From Owenia fusiformis (taxonomy: Eukaryota; Annelida; Polychaeta; Sabellida; Oweniidae): a stretch of DNA of 64,000 nt. Position 1 is the stretch's first letter; the number at the start of each line of letters is the position of its first letter. Below the pieces are notes generated by a model. The model was not told the DNA's origin, made no database searches, and saw nothing but the letters and a program-made list of their open reading frames with translations. This document shows, piece after piece, positions 1-11,732 of the stretch. The translations under genes and the position numbers were made by a program. The stretch spans positions 33,705,524 through 33,769,523 of the forward strand of contig CAIIXF020000006.1 of NCBI GenBank assembly GCA_903813345.2. The letters are read 5' to 3'.

Positions 1-186
1 ATCTTTCCCTTGGTAGTTTTAAAATGTATAATTTACTACAGAAATCACCAGAAGGAAAACTGGGCAGAGGTCTATGAAGGAAACCAACCTGTTCATATAG
101 AAGGTATGCAGAGGGTCACTTCTACAGAATGTACCACAATATTATTTGTCTTTAGAATGTCATATGTTAGTCTATACTGTACTTAC

Positions 187-3100
187 CGGGTCAGTAGAGG
201 CTTGGTTCGTACTGTTAGCATTAAGGTGGTCTATGACTTCCTTCAGATCTTGTACCATACGTTTTAACTGGCCATCTACATTCTCTGCTAGTTGATACCT
301 TAAAAAAGAAACATTGGGAAAATCAAAAGACGAGTTAGTTTGGTGGTCGGCCTGATATACATGCACAGTAAGACCTTTGTATAGCGAACAATTCTTGATG
401 ATGTGACATATAATGCAAAACCAAATATGTGACAAATTTAAGCCAATCAAATTGCGTGATTTAAATGAAATGCTTGATATTAAACCATATACAGGGTGGG
501 CCAAAAAAAATGCCACTTTTTTTTCAAAATGCTATAACTTTTTTAATTTTTGATACAAAATCATAATTTGCATACCAAATGAAACTTGAGGTTGTTATCT
601 AGCCATGGATGTGTCTCACTTAAACATGTGGTGTAGCATGAGAAATAAGCATAATTTGCAAAATGTTCCTGAACTGATACGGCCTGATGATCGCCACGCT
701 AATAGCCCTGGTGTAAACCCCAGTGAGTATAGGGTATGGGAAGGTCTCCAGGAGATTGTATGAAGGCACCCAATCTAGAAAATTGCTCAACTAAAGCTGG
801 CAATTAAGACAGGTTGAAAAAACTTAGCTAACATTTCATTGATACTGCTATGTCAGCAAGGAGACTAAAACTAAAATATATCATCAATTAGGGTGGCGCA
901 CCAATCGAACTCACTTTTTAGATTAAATATAATCTAAGTTGAAGGACTTGTTACATTATATTATTACTAAGAACCCGTTTGGGGTATGTAGGTTGGAAAA
1001 TAAAAAAGTTGTAGTGTCTTGAAAAAAAAGTGGTTTTTTTTTGGCACACCCTGTACATGTATAGTATGTCTGATGTTAATACTACTAGACAGGAAAGTCT
1101 TAAATACTGCTAGCCCTGTAACATCAAGTTACTCTAGCATGCTCAATTGACAACCTACTATATATGTTCACATATATGATCTGTCATGGGGATCAATAAA
1201 TGAACTAAATGAGCTGTCTATACAGGCATGCAAACTATCTGGGTTTTCAACTTTTCGTGATCTTGAGGTACGGATAGATTACTTTATCTGTTGTTTATAC
1301 TGAATACATTATTTTGAGGATTGCTCAACATCTAAAGAGATACCAGGATTAGGAGTGTGTCCAAATGCCAATAGTAATGGAAAATTGAGAATACTTTATC
1401 AAGGGAGGAAGTAAACAACGAATTCACAAGAGAAAAAATATTAATTTAAAAAAAAATCTTAAGTGAAAGGCAAAGAAACATTTTCAATTTTTGCTGTATG
1501 GTGCAGTGGATTAAACCATAATGGAACAAACTTTATTTTCTCACAAGACATAGAAAATAGACAATTAACATTAATAATTATGAAATAATGGAGTTATTTA
1601 AAAAAAAAAATTGATTTCCTTACGTATGTTCCCGCTCTAAGTCAGCATGCTGCTGATAACTAATGGCTGGGAGTTGTTCTGTTGATTTTTCCAGAGGTCC
1701 TAATAGCTCCTCTAGTTCTTTCTGCTGGGCAAGGATGAAGTCTAACTCATGTTCAAGTCTCTGTTGGTCAACCTTTACTCTTTCAACATCTGTGTTTAAT
1801 GTAGTTATCTGGAAAAGTGAATTAAATGATATGAATGCCCTTCTTCAATGATTGAACTGGCTGACTGTCACTCTTTCAACATCTGTGTTTAATATAGTTA
1901 TCTGGAAAAGTGAATTAAATGATATGAATGCCCTTCTTCAATGATTTAACTGGCTGACTGTCACTCTTTCAACATCTGTGTTTAATGTAGTTATCTGGAA
2001 AAGTGAATTAAATGATATGAATGCCCTTCTTCAATGATTGAACTGGCTGACTGTCACTCTTTCAACATCTGTGTTTAATATAGTTATCTGGAAAAGTGAA
2101 TTAAATGATATGAATGCCCTTCTTCAATGATTGAACTGGCTGACTGTCACTCTTTCAACATCTGTGTTTAATGTAGTTATCTGAAAAAGTGAATTAAATG
2201 ATATGAATGCCCTTCTTCAATGATTGAACTGGCTGACTGTCACTCTTTCAACATCTGTGTTTAATGTAGTTATCTGGAAAAGTGAATTAAATGATATGAA
2301 TGCCCTTCTTCAATGATTGAACTGGCTGACTGTCACTCTTTCAACATCTGTGTTTAATATAGTTATCTGGAAAAGTGAATTAAATGATATGAATGCCCTT
2401 CTTCAATGATTTAACTGGCTGACTGTCACTCTTTCAACATCTGTGTTTAATGTAGTTATCTGGAAAAGTGAATTAAATGATATGAATGCCCTTCTTCAAT
2501 GATTGAACTGGCTGACTGTCACTCTTTCAACATCTGTGTTTAATATAGTTATCTGGAAAAGTGAATTAAATGATATGAATGCCCTTCTTCAATGATTGAA
2601 CTGGCTGACTGTCACTCTTTCAACATCTGTGTTTAATGTAGTTATCTGGAAAAGTGAATTAAATGATATGAATGCCCTTCTTCAATGATTGAACTGGCTG
2701 ACTGTCACTCTTTCAACATCTGTGTTTAATGTAGTTATCTGAAAAAGTGAATTAAATGATATGAATGCCCTTCTTCAATGATTGAACTGGCTGACTGTCA
2801 CTCTTTCAACATCTGTGTTTAATGTAGTTATCTGGAAAAGTGAATTAAATGATATGAATGCCCTTCTTCAATGATTGAACTGGCTGACTGTCACTCTTTC
2901 AACATCTGTGTTTAATATAGTTATCTAGAAAAAGTGAATTAAATGATATGAATGCCCTTCTTCAATGATTGAACTGGCTGACTGTCACTCTTTCAACATC
3001 TGTGTTTAATGTAGTTATCTGAAAAAGTGAATTAAATGATATGAATGCCCTTCTTCAATGATTGAACTGGCTGACTGTCACTCTTTCAACATCTGTGTTT

Positions 3101-6100
3101 AATGTAGTTATCTGGAAAAGTGAATTAAATGATATGAATGCCCTTCTTCAATGATTTAACTGGCTGACTGTCACTCTTTCAACATCTGTGTTAATGTAGT
3201 TATCTGGAAAAGTGAATGAAATGATATGAATGCCCTTCTTCAATGATTGAACTGGCTGACTGTCACTCTTTCAACATCTGTGTTTAATAAAATGTAAAGA
3301 GGTTATCTTAAAATTTCTTTACTTTTGGTTTTTACAAATATTTTGATTAGTTTAAGATTAAAAAACGAGACCAATTTTCAAAATAATAAAACTTGACAGA
3401 TCTGAACCAAAAAACGTCCCCGTAGATCAAGCAATGCATGAATCATACATACCTTTTCACCATTCTCTATAAGTAATCTATCCCATGCATTAACATGTGT
3501 GGCTTGTTGTAAGAAGTTCTTTTCCTGTTCCTCTAAGTCATGATTCCATTTGTTGATAGTCTCTTCTAACTGCCTGTAGTTCATAGAGGGTGTTGCAGCA
3601 TTAGCCGCAGTTCTAAAATGGAAAAAAATCCATGTGACATTTGAGGGGGCCTTTAGAACCTGCCCCAAAGTGTTTCATACTCACTCTGAAACTACCAACA
3701 TAGTGCACTATATGGGGCAGTAAGATGGTAATTGTAGTTAGTACATGGTATGTCAACCATGGAAATTTTGATTCTGTATTGAGTGGTAAGATTGAGGTGC
3801 TTTTCCTAGTAAGCACCCTGTGTGGTCATAGAACTTATTTAGTCACTGTAGTCAAGAGAATATAACTTACGTAGTGGTTGTGGTAGAGAGGCTACTGGAG
3901 GTTGTATTGGTTGTAGTTCCAAATCCTGTAGAAGCTGTTGTCTTCTGGGCCCCTAGCGATAGACCCCCTGTGGCTGGTACTGCTGTTCCTATAATAAACA
4001 CAGTAGGGTTCATGTTTTATATGCAAGGAAGTCTTAGTAAAAATTACAAAATTATACTCTCTTTAAACAGTAAATGTTTTCAAAAAAACGTTACGAGAAG
4101 GCCTTTTACCAATCCTATAGAAAATAATATTCTATATGCTAGGACCTAGGAGTAGGAGGTCTTGAGTAAAATGACATAATTTCATATTTTTCAAAAAACT
4201 TAACAAAGAAAAGGCCTATTACAACCCCACCCCAATAAATGAGCCAAAAACAATGTTGCAATGAAGTCATTTAAGAATTTACTGTTTAAAGGACAACTGA
4301 AATAGCTTTTCTCAACTTGCAGCTACAAAAATGCGGTTTTCTCCATTGTAAGCCCAACGTAGAGTTCTTGCGATAGCCATTATAAAATAAATGTTAGATA
4401 ACTGCTAACGGTCATAGTATAACGAAATAAAACTACTGATCGATCAAATTGGCCCCCACATGATTAGTAACGTCATATACAAAATATAGCTTTTGTTTAT
4501 TGGTTCCTTAGTAATCACAACATCACGGCAACCATAGGATTGTTGTGTAAACAAATAACAAAACATTTTGGCATTATGACGTCATGATCTAATGGACCAA
4601 AATGGGCCACGTGGGGACCAGTGAGAGATCACGTGGGGACCAATAACGTCACAACCAATTCGAATATTGCTTATTAACCTCTTGACTACCCAGAGTGAGA
4701 AATGATCATCGGCTGTTGTATATGTAGTATGTCGTAAAATGTCAAAAGCTGGCAAAAATGAAAAATCATCTGGTTTCAAGCTATTTTAGAACCTGGGATT
4801 CAAGAGGTTAAGCAGCTATAACGATCGTTAGAGTGAAATAATTTTCACACTTCTGATGAGAAAACATGTCCAAATACATTTATCAAAAATTATATTGATT
4901 CCTTTAGTTTAAAAATACCATTTCATATTGCTTTAAGCAATAAGATTAGTATTACCTAATTTCAGCCCTCCAGCTGCTGTGCTTGCTTGAGATGCTGCAG
5001 TGCCAAGGTTTAATGTAGTAGCTGTTGCGGCTGGGGCTCCAAGGGTTAAGCCTAGTGACGGTGCTGCGCTAACAGTTGGGGCAGGTACCTGGGGTGTGGC
5101 TGTCCCAATCTTAGAGCCACCTTTAGTAGAATATAAATTTATGTAATATGTGAAGAAATTTGCCCAACATTGAAGCAACTCATGCTGCACCCATTTTAGT
5201 ATATTTGACAATTTAAAAATGTTGATGTTTTGACTATTTTTTGCCAAAAAGAGGAAAAACCTGATTAATGTGCCTGAATATAGACTTTCAAATCTACTTA
5301 TGGAGTACAAATTAAATAGTGTCCATATTAAAAAGTTCATACTTCATGAAATAACAGCATTTATCCAATACTTGGACGTGTTACAGGTACATAAAACCGG
5401 TTTGTAAAAACTTATATTTTCATCAGCGGGCAGATATAGCTTTACGTCCCGCTCCGAGCGGGCAGATATAGTATATCTGCCCGCTACGTCATAATCGCAG
5501 CTCGCACATTTGTTCATAATTTGTAACGTTCGCGTAATGACTGTAAACGACAATGGAGAAAACACAGACAACCGGGATCTGTTTGATGGTTTAAAAAAGG
5601 GAAGGAGCATCCACTTAATCAATCAAAAATTCGAGAAAATAAATATGGGAATATTTGAGAGAACAGGAAAATTCGCCCACGGCCAAGAAAACTGGACATG
5701 AATATTCTATGAGAACCAGATGACCAAGATTGGTATGGGATAAACATATAATCCTATAGTCGGTTAAGGATATTGGGATTATCCCTTGGCCAATATAATA
5801 TATTTTCCCTTGGGACCTGCGGCCCTCAGGCAAATATATTATATTGGCCTCGGGATAATCCCAATATCCTGAACCTCATATAGGATAATCTCTATGTACG
5901 TGATGTACTGGAACTTACCAAATGACAGCTGAGCAGCTGTGGTTGCAGGAAGAGTGGGAGTGGGTTTCACAGCTGCAGCACTTTGTGGCGTCGACAGAGT
6001 GAACCCAGTGGCAGGAGCAGATGACTGACTTGCTGGAGTTCCTACATGTACATAAATAATGAATTATTAGCATTTCAATTTGATTATATGCACAGTTTGA

Positions 6101-8162
6101 AATTAAATTGAGATTAATTTTTGGTGGAATGAAACCAATTACTCCCAATCATGGGCTCTCTTGAAAGCCCATGTCCCAATTAAAGGCAATCATCTATCCA
6201 AGATCAAGATTCTGGCATGTGTATTATCAGATTATATATTGTTCCATACGTAAAAGGTCTTGACAGCACATATTTCTACTTACCCTTTTTTTGCTCTCAA
6301 AATAAATAACCAGTGTCTGATGGTATGAATCTGAAGGATCTTTTAAATTCCTATTTCCATACTCACCAAAAGAGAAACCAGATGATGCAGGTGCTGTCGA
6401 TGCAGGGGCAGGAGCAGTCAGTACACTGGCACCAAACCCAGTACTTTGATTCGGCTTTGCAGCAGGTGTTGATCCAAAGCTCAATCCACTTGGGGCTAAA
6501 AGTGGAACCAATGTTGAAATATCTAACTAATTTCATGTTTTTTTTTTAATCTGTGTTTTATGTTTAAAGAGGTTTTTTCATAATTTAATATAATGGCAAC
6601 TCCGCGGAGTAGCAAATCCCAACGAACAAAATATCAATTACCGAATTCCAAACAATTATACTCATTAGTTTGGTTAAAATTGAAAAATTTAGATTTTAGA
6701 ATTGCGAATTCCTGCAAAGCAGCCATTTTGAATTTTCTGAGGTACAAATCTGAAGAATAATACCATAATTGTGATCTACTCCAAAATTCCTTCAATTTGA
6801 GTATAATATAGCCATACTTTGAAGGAATCGAAAAATTATTGCGAAATCGTACATTAGACGGCCATTTTGAATTTTACGAGGCTCGAATCAGAAAAAAGAT
6901 ACAATATTTGCAATCTACTCTTAATTGCCTTTCATTTGAGTATAATAAAGCTATACTTCAGAAATATCTAAAAATTAGCGAAAATTACTGTTTTCCTGAC
7001 CCCCCATACACGGCCCCTGGGGGTCAGGATGAAAAACACGGAATATATGTGAAATAGAAAGATGTTGCAAATATACTACCAAAATTTCAAACAATAATAT
7101 TAATTACTTTGGTTTAGAATGAAAAATTTATGATTGTTGCGAAAAAGTCCCGTCATTTTTAAAGCGGCGGCCATCTTGAAAAAAGTTTTTGCGTACAACT
7201 ATTCACCAATATACATCTTTCCACTAAATATGAAGAAAATCCGTCAACTCGTATTTGAGTTATCTTCCGGACAGACGGACGTCTTGTAATATATAGATAC
7301 ACTGTCCCACATGTTTTGTTAAAGAGCAACTGAAGCATACAATCTTTCCACAAAGATAAATTCAGACCAACATTTGGATATCTACATCATATAGGTAGAT
7401 TATAATTGATTTTATTTACTTGTCATATCCAGTATTTAATACATTATAGGTTTAAACCCATATTAATATTGAAGTCATATTTGGTAAGTTAAAATCCAGT
7501 ATATATTAATTATAGGAAATACCCATATTAATATTTAAGTCATGATTGGTAAGATAAAAATCCACATTAGATATAAAAGCAGGTTCCTCAGGCTTGTGAC
7601 TGGGCATAGGTGGGTTTAACGTTTTAGTCCATGGAAACACTCCCCTTCCCTGCATGGATTCAATAAATAAGACATAACTGGGTCCCTGGACTATATTAAC
7701 GGACGGACGGACTGACTGACGGACGGACGGAGGGCTTCACTATATCCCTACCGAACTTCGTTCGTTGGGATAATAATGAAGCACATTGTTATGTGTTCTG
7801 TTGATTTACAAATAACAGTAGAATAAAAATCATTTGATAATAAAATCTTCATTGTTACCATCAGGTTTTGAAGCTGTAGCACTGAAACCAAATCCTCCGG
7901 TTGTGCTTGCAGTTGATGCAACAGTCCCTGCTGTTGGAGTTGCTCCAAAACTGAAACCTGTTCCAGCACTGGTGGTAGTGGTAGCTGCAACTGGAGCAGC
8001 TCCAAAACTAAAACCTCCAGCTGCAGGCGTTGTGGCTGCCGCTGTTGATGCGGGAGTGCCAAAGCTAAAACCTGTGGTGGATGCTGTTGTTTTAGCTGGT
8101 GTTGAGAAACTAAATCCACCACCTGTGCCTCCAGCTGTGTTTCCAAAATTGAACCCGGACAT
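187..8162 (-). CDS. NUP62: Nucleoporin p62 (central channel FG nucleoporin), 3' end outside window
   Basis: Eight coding exons join in phase (minus strand): 8162-7859, 6495-6367, 6041-5919, 5120-4956, 3988-3871, 3612-3453, 1808-1624, 298-187. They give 432 residues and the frame is still open. The final exon(s) with the stop lie left of base 1. Exons 1-5 encode a low-complexity Ser/Thr/Ala/Pro region with FSFG/GFSFG-type FG motifs (densest in exon 1), then a Thr-rich linker. Exons 6-8 encode the Nsp1_C/Nup62 coiled coil, with NUP62-like segments such as NAWDRLLIENGEK, DFILAQQKELEELLGPLE and YQLAENVDGQLKRM. In the family this coiled coil pairs with Nup54 and Nup58 in the central transport channel of the nuclear pore, and the FG repeats bind importins. 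All introns are GT-AG. The start is the first ATG after an acceptor-like site near 8181, so a 5' untranslated exon is likely further upstream. NUP58 was considered, but the C-terminal helices are NUP62-like. Exon 7 begins inside a 93-bp tandem array. Confidence 0.93.
492..1053. mobile_element. Mariner-like MITE with TA target duplication
   Basis: The left end CAGGGTGGGCCAAAAAAAA is matched in inverted orientation by the right end TTTTTTGGCACACCCTG, and both are flanked by TA (490-491 and 1054-1055). Termini of the form CAGGGTGTGCCAAAA with a TA duplication are typical of Tc1/mariner-type elements. The 560-bp interior has no transposase reading frame, so it is a non-autonomous copy. It sits in the NUP62 intron after exon 8's acceptor (between exons 7 and 8). 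Confidence 0.75.
1777..3290. repeat. 93-bp minisatellite spanning a NUP62 3' splice site (16 copies)
   Basis: A 93-bp unit repeats from the first bases of NUP62 exon 7 into the upstream intron, with acceptor-equivalent positions near 1808, 1901, 1994, 2087 and so on to 3203. A partial copy ends at about 3290. On the minus strand each unit carries a polypyrimidine/AG (TTTTCCAG, TTTTTCAG or TTTCTAG) followed by the first 30-odd bases of exon 7 (encoding ITTLNTDVER). It then diverges from the true exon into GTGACAGTCAGCC and a stop in frame. Copies differ at a few diagnostic sites (GTAG/ATAG, CTGG/CTGA, GATTG/GATTT). The order of variants suggests duplication of blocks of about 5-6 units. Confidence 0.95.
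4200..4950. other. NUP62 intron, no gene seen
   Basis: Intronic sequence between NUP62 exons 4 and 5. It includes two short direct repeats of CACGTGGGGACCA near 4606 and 4630. I see no coding exon and no clear transposon boundaries. Confidence 0.5.
5425..5484. repeat. Short GC-rich palindrome
   Basis: The sequence GCGGGCAGATATA is followed by its own reverse complement (5458-5484), and a further direct copy sits at about 5426. It can form a perfect 12-13 bp stem with almost no loop. It is far more GC-rich than the surrounding intron. Function unknown; probably a fragment of a palindromic repeat. Confidence 0.6.
5767..5872. repeat. About 105-bp foldback hairpin
   Basis: AGGATATTGGGATTATCCC at the left is answered by GGGATAATCCCAATATCCT at the right. 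The inner arms (TTGGCCAATATAATATATTT / AAATATATTATATTGGCC) continue the pairing to a short GC-rich loop near 5818. It is an almost complete palindrome in the NUP62 intron between exons 3 and 4, and probably a small foldback MITE. Confidence 0.75.
6596..7772. mobile_element. Interspersed repeat family C, copy 1
   Basis: It begins with GCAACTCCGCGGAGTAGCAA and ATCCCAACGAAC, and ends with a GGACGGACGG-rich tract followed by CTATATCCCTACCGAACTTC and GTTCGTTGGGAT. The inner ends ATCCCAACGAAC and GTTCGTTGGGAT are exact reverse complements. The interior has the recurring GGCCATTTTGAATTT and GGCGGCCATCTTGAA modules and no reading frame of note. Related copies lie at 23.45, 26.6 and 31.28 kb, so this is an abundant non-autonomous element. 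Confidence 0.7.
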
Positions 8163-8223
8163 TGTAAGGTGCCAATTATGAACAACTGGAAATGAAAATA
8201 TTCAGATTTATCTGCAAATTGCT

Positions 8224-8833
8224 TAAAGGAACATTCCTTGCCAGACTATTTCTCTCCTGATATGGTAGATACAATCATATATATACTTTACATATTTAGC
8301 AAAACACGGGAAAATGTTTTCATATGGTCAATATTGATCATTTAAAAATGTAGTACTCATTCCCAGTAAGCTGCCATCTTTTCAGATTTCTTTCAGGAAG
8401 TGATGTCATCGACTCTCACCTGTTATAACCTTGTCTATTACAGTATAGGAAAGAAGTACAAAATCACTTCTAAACAAGAAGCCCTTATCTTATGTGTAAA
8501 AATATTTTCAGGAGTTGTCAACTTAGAACTAAAGAAGAGATCGTCAAAAGGATTTTAATCAAAGACCAAATTGAAAAAAATATTCAGCTGGTTTAGTAAT
8601 TCTAATAGCTCCTTACCTAATGTTATATGCAAAGTTGAGAGTCGATGACATCACTTCCTGAGTGAAATTTTAAAAGATGGCAGCTTACTGGAATTGAGCA
8701 CTACATTTTTAAGTGATCAATATTGACCATTTCAAAACATTTTTCTGTTTTTTGATAAACTTGCAAAGTATGTATATGGTTATAGCTACCATATTAGGAG
8801 AGAGATGGTCTGGCAAGGAATACCCCTTTAATT
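8224..8833. mobile_element. Foldback element with about 195-bp inverted arms
   Basis: The left arm (about 8224-8424, starting TTAAAGGAACATTCCTTGCC) is the imperfect reverse complement of the right arm (about 8637-8833, ending GGCAAGGAATACCCCTTTAA). A spacer of about 210 bp separates them. Shared inner landmarks are GATGTCATCGACTCTCA and its complement. There is no coding potential. A diverged relative lies at 30.71-30.99 kb. It is immediately upstream of the NUP62 start exon. Confidence 0.8.
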
Positions 8834-8930
8834 TGGTATTCACAATAGATTATCAGTATGAATATAGTTCGGAGTAGGGATACTAGCGGTTACCGTTGGT
8901 TATTTGGTTTCCTGTTTAAAAATACCTTCT

Positions 8931-9075
8931 CTCCTTTTCCGGCAAGTCGCAGCGCCATCTAATGTTTGATAAATGAATCAATGTTTACATGTATTCTCGA
9001 TAGGGTAGGTACTAATCTATCAGCAAATATTTACAAGTTTGGTTAAAAACAGAATTTTTAGAGATGGCGGAGTGA
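8931..9075. promoter_or_regulatory. Possible promoter region between NUP62 and hexokinase
   Basis: A short, relatively GC-rich patch (TTCCGGCAAGTCGCAGCGCC) and, near 9063, a YY1-like GATGGCGG core stand out from AT-rich flanks. It lies between the NUP62 start exon (minus) and the hexokinase gene (plus), so it could serve either or both. No transcription start can be proved from sequence; this is an inference from position and motif content. Confidence 0.25.
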
Positions 9076-10045
9076 TTTTCGAGACTATGTAGAGCAGAAT
9101 AATTTTCTGAAACAGGTAGCTTTACCGTGGTAGCTCTCTCCAGACTCAGTTATCTCAAAAACGGTGTGGTCACCGTATCATAACGGCAAGCTAACCAAGA
9201 CTCCAATGAACACTAGGCACTGTTTCGCTGAGCTAGATGAATATAATACGACATGAAACGTTATAATGGTCCTCGATGGGATTTTTAACTGCAATCTTGA
9301 CCCTATCACACATGGTATTCCCAGATTAGTGGGCGATAATAGAGTGAAAATCGAAATTTCAAATATATCTTGGGCTAAAATCATACATTTTAAGCGTTTG
9401 AGTAAAATATAGTATAGATTGTTGAACAAAGTGATATCATAAAATATATTCATACCTTTTAACAACTTACTACTTTGTATACAATACAGAATTCTCACAT
9501 ATCTTGCGCCTTTTACGTTTTTAATTTTTTGAAATGGGTCAGAGTAGGCCTAAATACGAACGATTTTGTTTTTCATTGTGCTTCATTCTTTAATTTTAAC
9601 TAGCCAGCTCAAGGTCAAATGAATGGCAATTATCATTGCAAATTGCAAATTAGATTTTACTTTATCAGTCGTGCTTATTCAAGATAAAATTTCCCATTTC
9701 ATTTGAATCTGAATCAAGATTTAGAAATTTGTTTCATTTGGGCTCATCAAATTTCTACGTTCGCATATTTAACGCTACGTGGCCGGCCCCTTTATTTTTG
9801 TTCATTTGCAACCAGTGTTTGTTTTATAAATTGGGTAAGAATGAATATCTTTACAAATACATGAAGAACTGGATATTAATATTATATTTAACTTAATTCA
9901 TGTGTAATTTTTTAATCCTAATTGGACGAGTATTTGTGATATTATTACTTTTATCGTAAAATAACATATTATCGCTCACTGGATTTCTCTTTTTTATTTT
10001 TATTTTATTTCTTTAGATAATATTTAACGCCCATGAATAGCAAGT
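9076..10045. other. Intergenic, no gene or repeat recognised
   Basis: AT-rich sequence with short open frames only. None has recognisable domains or splice-site context. I see no transposon ends. Confidence 0.5.
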
Positions 10046-10049
10046 TTCT

Positions 10050-10830
10050 ACTACATCTCAGCTATGGTCGCTAGCCCTTATTGCTAAGCGGTAGAGTATC
10101 AGGCTTTTGATCCATAAGGTCCTGTGTTTGATTCCCCAGGCCATCCAACTGTCCAGCAATTTGCATATTTGTCACACATTTGGTGAAGAAATTGAAGTCA
10201 CACCAGCTTTTTTAGCATGACAGAATATGTCTTGCAAATACACATTTTATTCAAGGTCTTTATCTGAGACCATCATAAAAAAACGAACGCCGAAAAAATG
10301 AACGCATTTCATTTGAAAATTTCACAGGGATTCCTTATATGTCGCACATTTGACATTTGGTTCAAAATTTATGTATATGTCACACATTTGCTTCAAATTT
10401 TTTTGTACCTAACCCTTACTCCCGTCGAGAGCTACTTAGATTTTGAAAGTATAGCTTATACTTTCAAAATCTAACATGGTAGCTCTCGACGTGAGTAACC
10501 TAACCCCACTTTGATGGAGTGTCCGATATTTTGAACAAGGTGTTCACTGTTCAGTTTTGGACCAAGGTGTCCACAATTTGAAGGAAGGTAGGTGTTCAAC
10601 ATTTGTAAGTCACTCATGTTAAGTGTTCCCAAGTTGACAGGCCTGGATTCCCACACTGGGCATTGAGTTCAGCAGACTCCCTTTCATGTCTGTGCCTGTA
10701 TCTGGCTCATTACATGTCAGCTCCCCGGAGGCATTCTCAGGTTGCTATATTGATGCCAGAAGTTAGATTTGCCATAATCTATATCCTGGGTGATAATGGG
10801 CGTCTTCCTTCAGGCGGGGATCATGCTCAG
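10050..10830 (+). mobile_element. tRNA-Lys-derived SINE, split by a later insertion
   Basis: At 10068-10136 a tRNA-like head is visible: an A-box-like AAGCGGTAGAGTATC, an anticodon arm with CTTTTGA in the loop (UUU, Lys-like) and a B-box-like GTGTTTGATTCCC. The T-arm is interrupted at 10136 and resumes at 10646 with GATTCCCACACTGGG, where ACAC can pair with the GTGT left of the insertion. The body continues to about 10830. The head is degenerate in its acceptor stem, so it is a retroposon head and not a working tRNA gene. Confidence 0.6.
10137..10645. mobile_element. hAT-like MITE inserted into the SINE (family B, copy 1)
   Basis: It starts CAGGCCATCCAACTGTCC and ends AAGTTGACAGGCCTG, an imperfect inverted pair of hAT-like CAGG...CCTG type. 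It is flanked by the direct repeat GATTCCC (10130-10136 and 10646-10652), read as the target duplication (7 of an expected 8 bp). A second copy at 48.5-49.0 kb confirms the boundaries. The interior has repeated TTTGTCACACATTTG-like segments and ACATTTGTAAGTCACTCA near the right end. No transposase. Confidence 0.7.
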
Positions 10831-10878
10831 CTATGTTTGCTAGCCCTTATGGCGTAGTGTTAGAGCATCAGACTTTAA
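10826..10878 (+). repeat. Second tRNA-Lys-like SINE head, truncated
   Basis: ATGCTCAGCTATG, GCTAGCCCTTATGGCGTAG and TTAGAGCATCAGACTTTAAA closely match the head at 10.06 kb. It breaks off in the anticodon arm where another inverted-repeat element begins. It could be the second monomer of a dimeric SINE or an adjacent insertion. Confidence 0.5.
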
Positions 10879-11112
10879 ATCAAGCAAGATTTTTCACCAA
10901 GTATTACCGCAAAAACTGTTGCTTTTTAAAAAGAAAAACTGGAGATAATCCGTAAAAACTTCCGTTTTATTTCAAATCTTCCATAAAAACTCCTTTTATT
11001 TTCAAAATCTACCTGACAAACAGAATCTACCATAAAAACTACTGTTTTTATAAAAAATCTACCGCAAAAACTAACGCATTTCTTTAAAAAATCTTGTTTT
11101 GTGCTTGATTGG
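10879..11112. mobile_element. Short TIR element inside the second SINE head
   Basis: The left end ATCAAGCAAGATTTTT is matched by the right end AAAAAATCTTG...GCTTGAT in inverted orientation. The interior consists of five or so degenerate copies of an ACCGYAAAAACTnnnG motif. No coding capacity. I cannot see a confident target duplication. Confidence 0.5.
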
Positions 11113-11730
11113 GATTGTATCAGTTAGAGCAATATATTGGGCACATTTTCTCAAAAGGTACTTCAGTACCTTTCCTGAGGGTTACTTTTACCTATTTTTC
11201 AGTCACATTTTCAGAGGGCTGAAAAAGTTATTTCATGTTTAGGGTCATTCTGACCATGTACATTGTGATCCTGGTCATGTAAATGATATGCGGGTAGTTA
11301 AACTGACTGGAGTGGAATCTGAACTTTTAAACTTTAATTCCATTGATATTACCCGAAAATTGATCTACAAACATTAATGGGATAAATACAGACATAAAAC
11401 ATTCAGTCAACAACAAGATTGTTGGCCATATTAGAAGCTTCTTAAAAGGACTCTAAAAGATTCTAAACATAAATTGAAATTAGAATCTGTATATATAAAG
11501 TGCATGGAAACTTAAAGACATGCTGGACTTAATTACTTAAGAAACTGTTACATTTTAACATTAATGTTTATGTTTTAGTTCATCGAGTGATTGCATATGC
11601 AATAGCATCAAGTGATAAACTGCATCAAGTGTTCAGTCAACAACATTACAGTCTCAAGGATAAAGAAGGAGAATCATACCAGTTTAATCATAGTAAATAA
11701 GTTCTAATCAAGTTGATATTGTACTTAATA
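11113..11730. other. Intergenic/5' intron region, nothing recognised
   Basis: No exon or element with clear boundaries. The short phrase ATTCAGTCAACAACA at about 11401 recurs in similar form at about 11631. This may be flank of the degenerate transposase copy that follows. Confidence 0.4.
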
Positions 11731-11732
11731 CT

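Noticed and set aside
187-8162. NUP58/NUP45 as the identity of the FG nucleoporin
   Set aside because: FG region alone is ambiguous, but the coiled coil (NAWDRLLIENGEK, AENVDGQLKRM) follows NUP62.
7748-8185. 145- and 115-codon frames overlapping NUP62 exon 1 in other frames
   Set aside because: They are shadows of the FG-repeat exon, whose frame has FG motifs and joins in phase to later exons.
10068-10136. Functional tRNA-Lys gene
   Set aside because: The T-arm is interrupted by a MITE, the acceptor stem is degenerate, and a second similar head nearby shows a SINE family.
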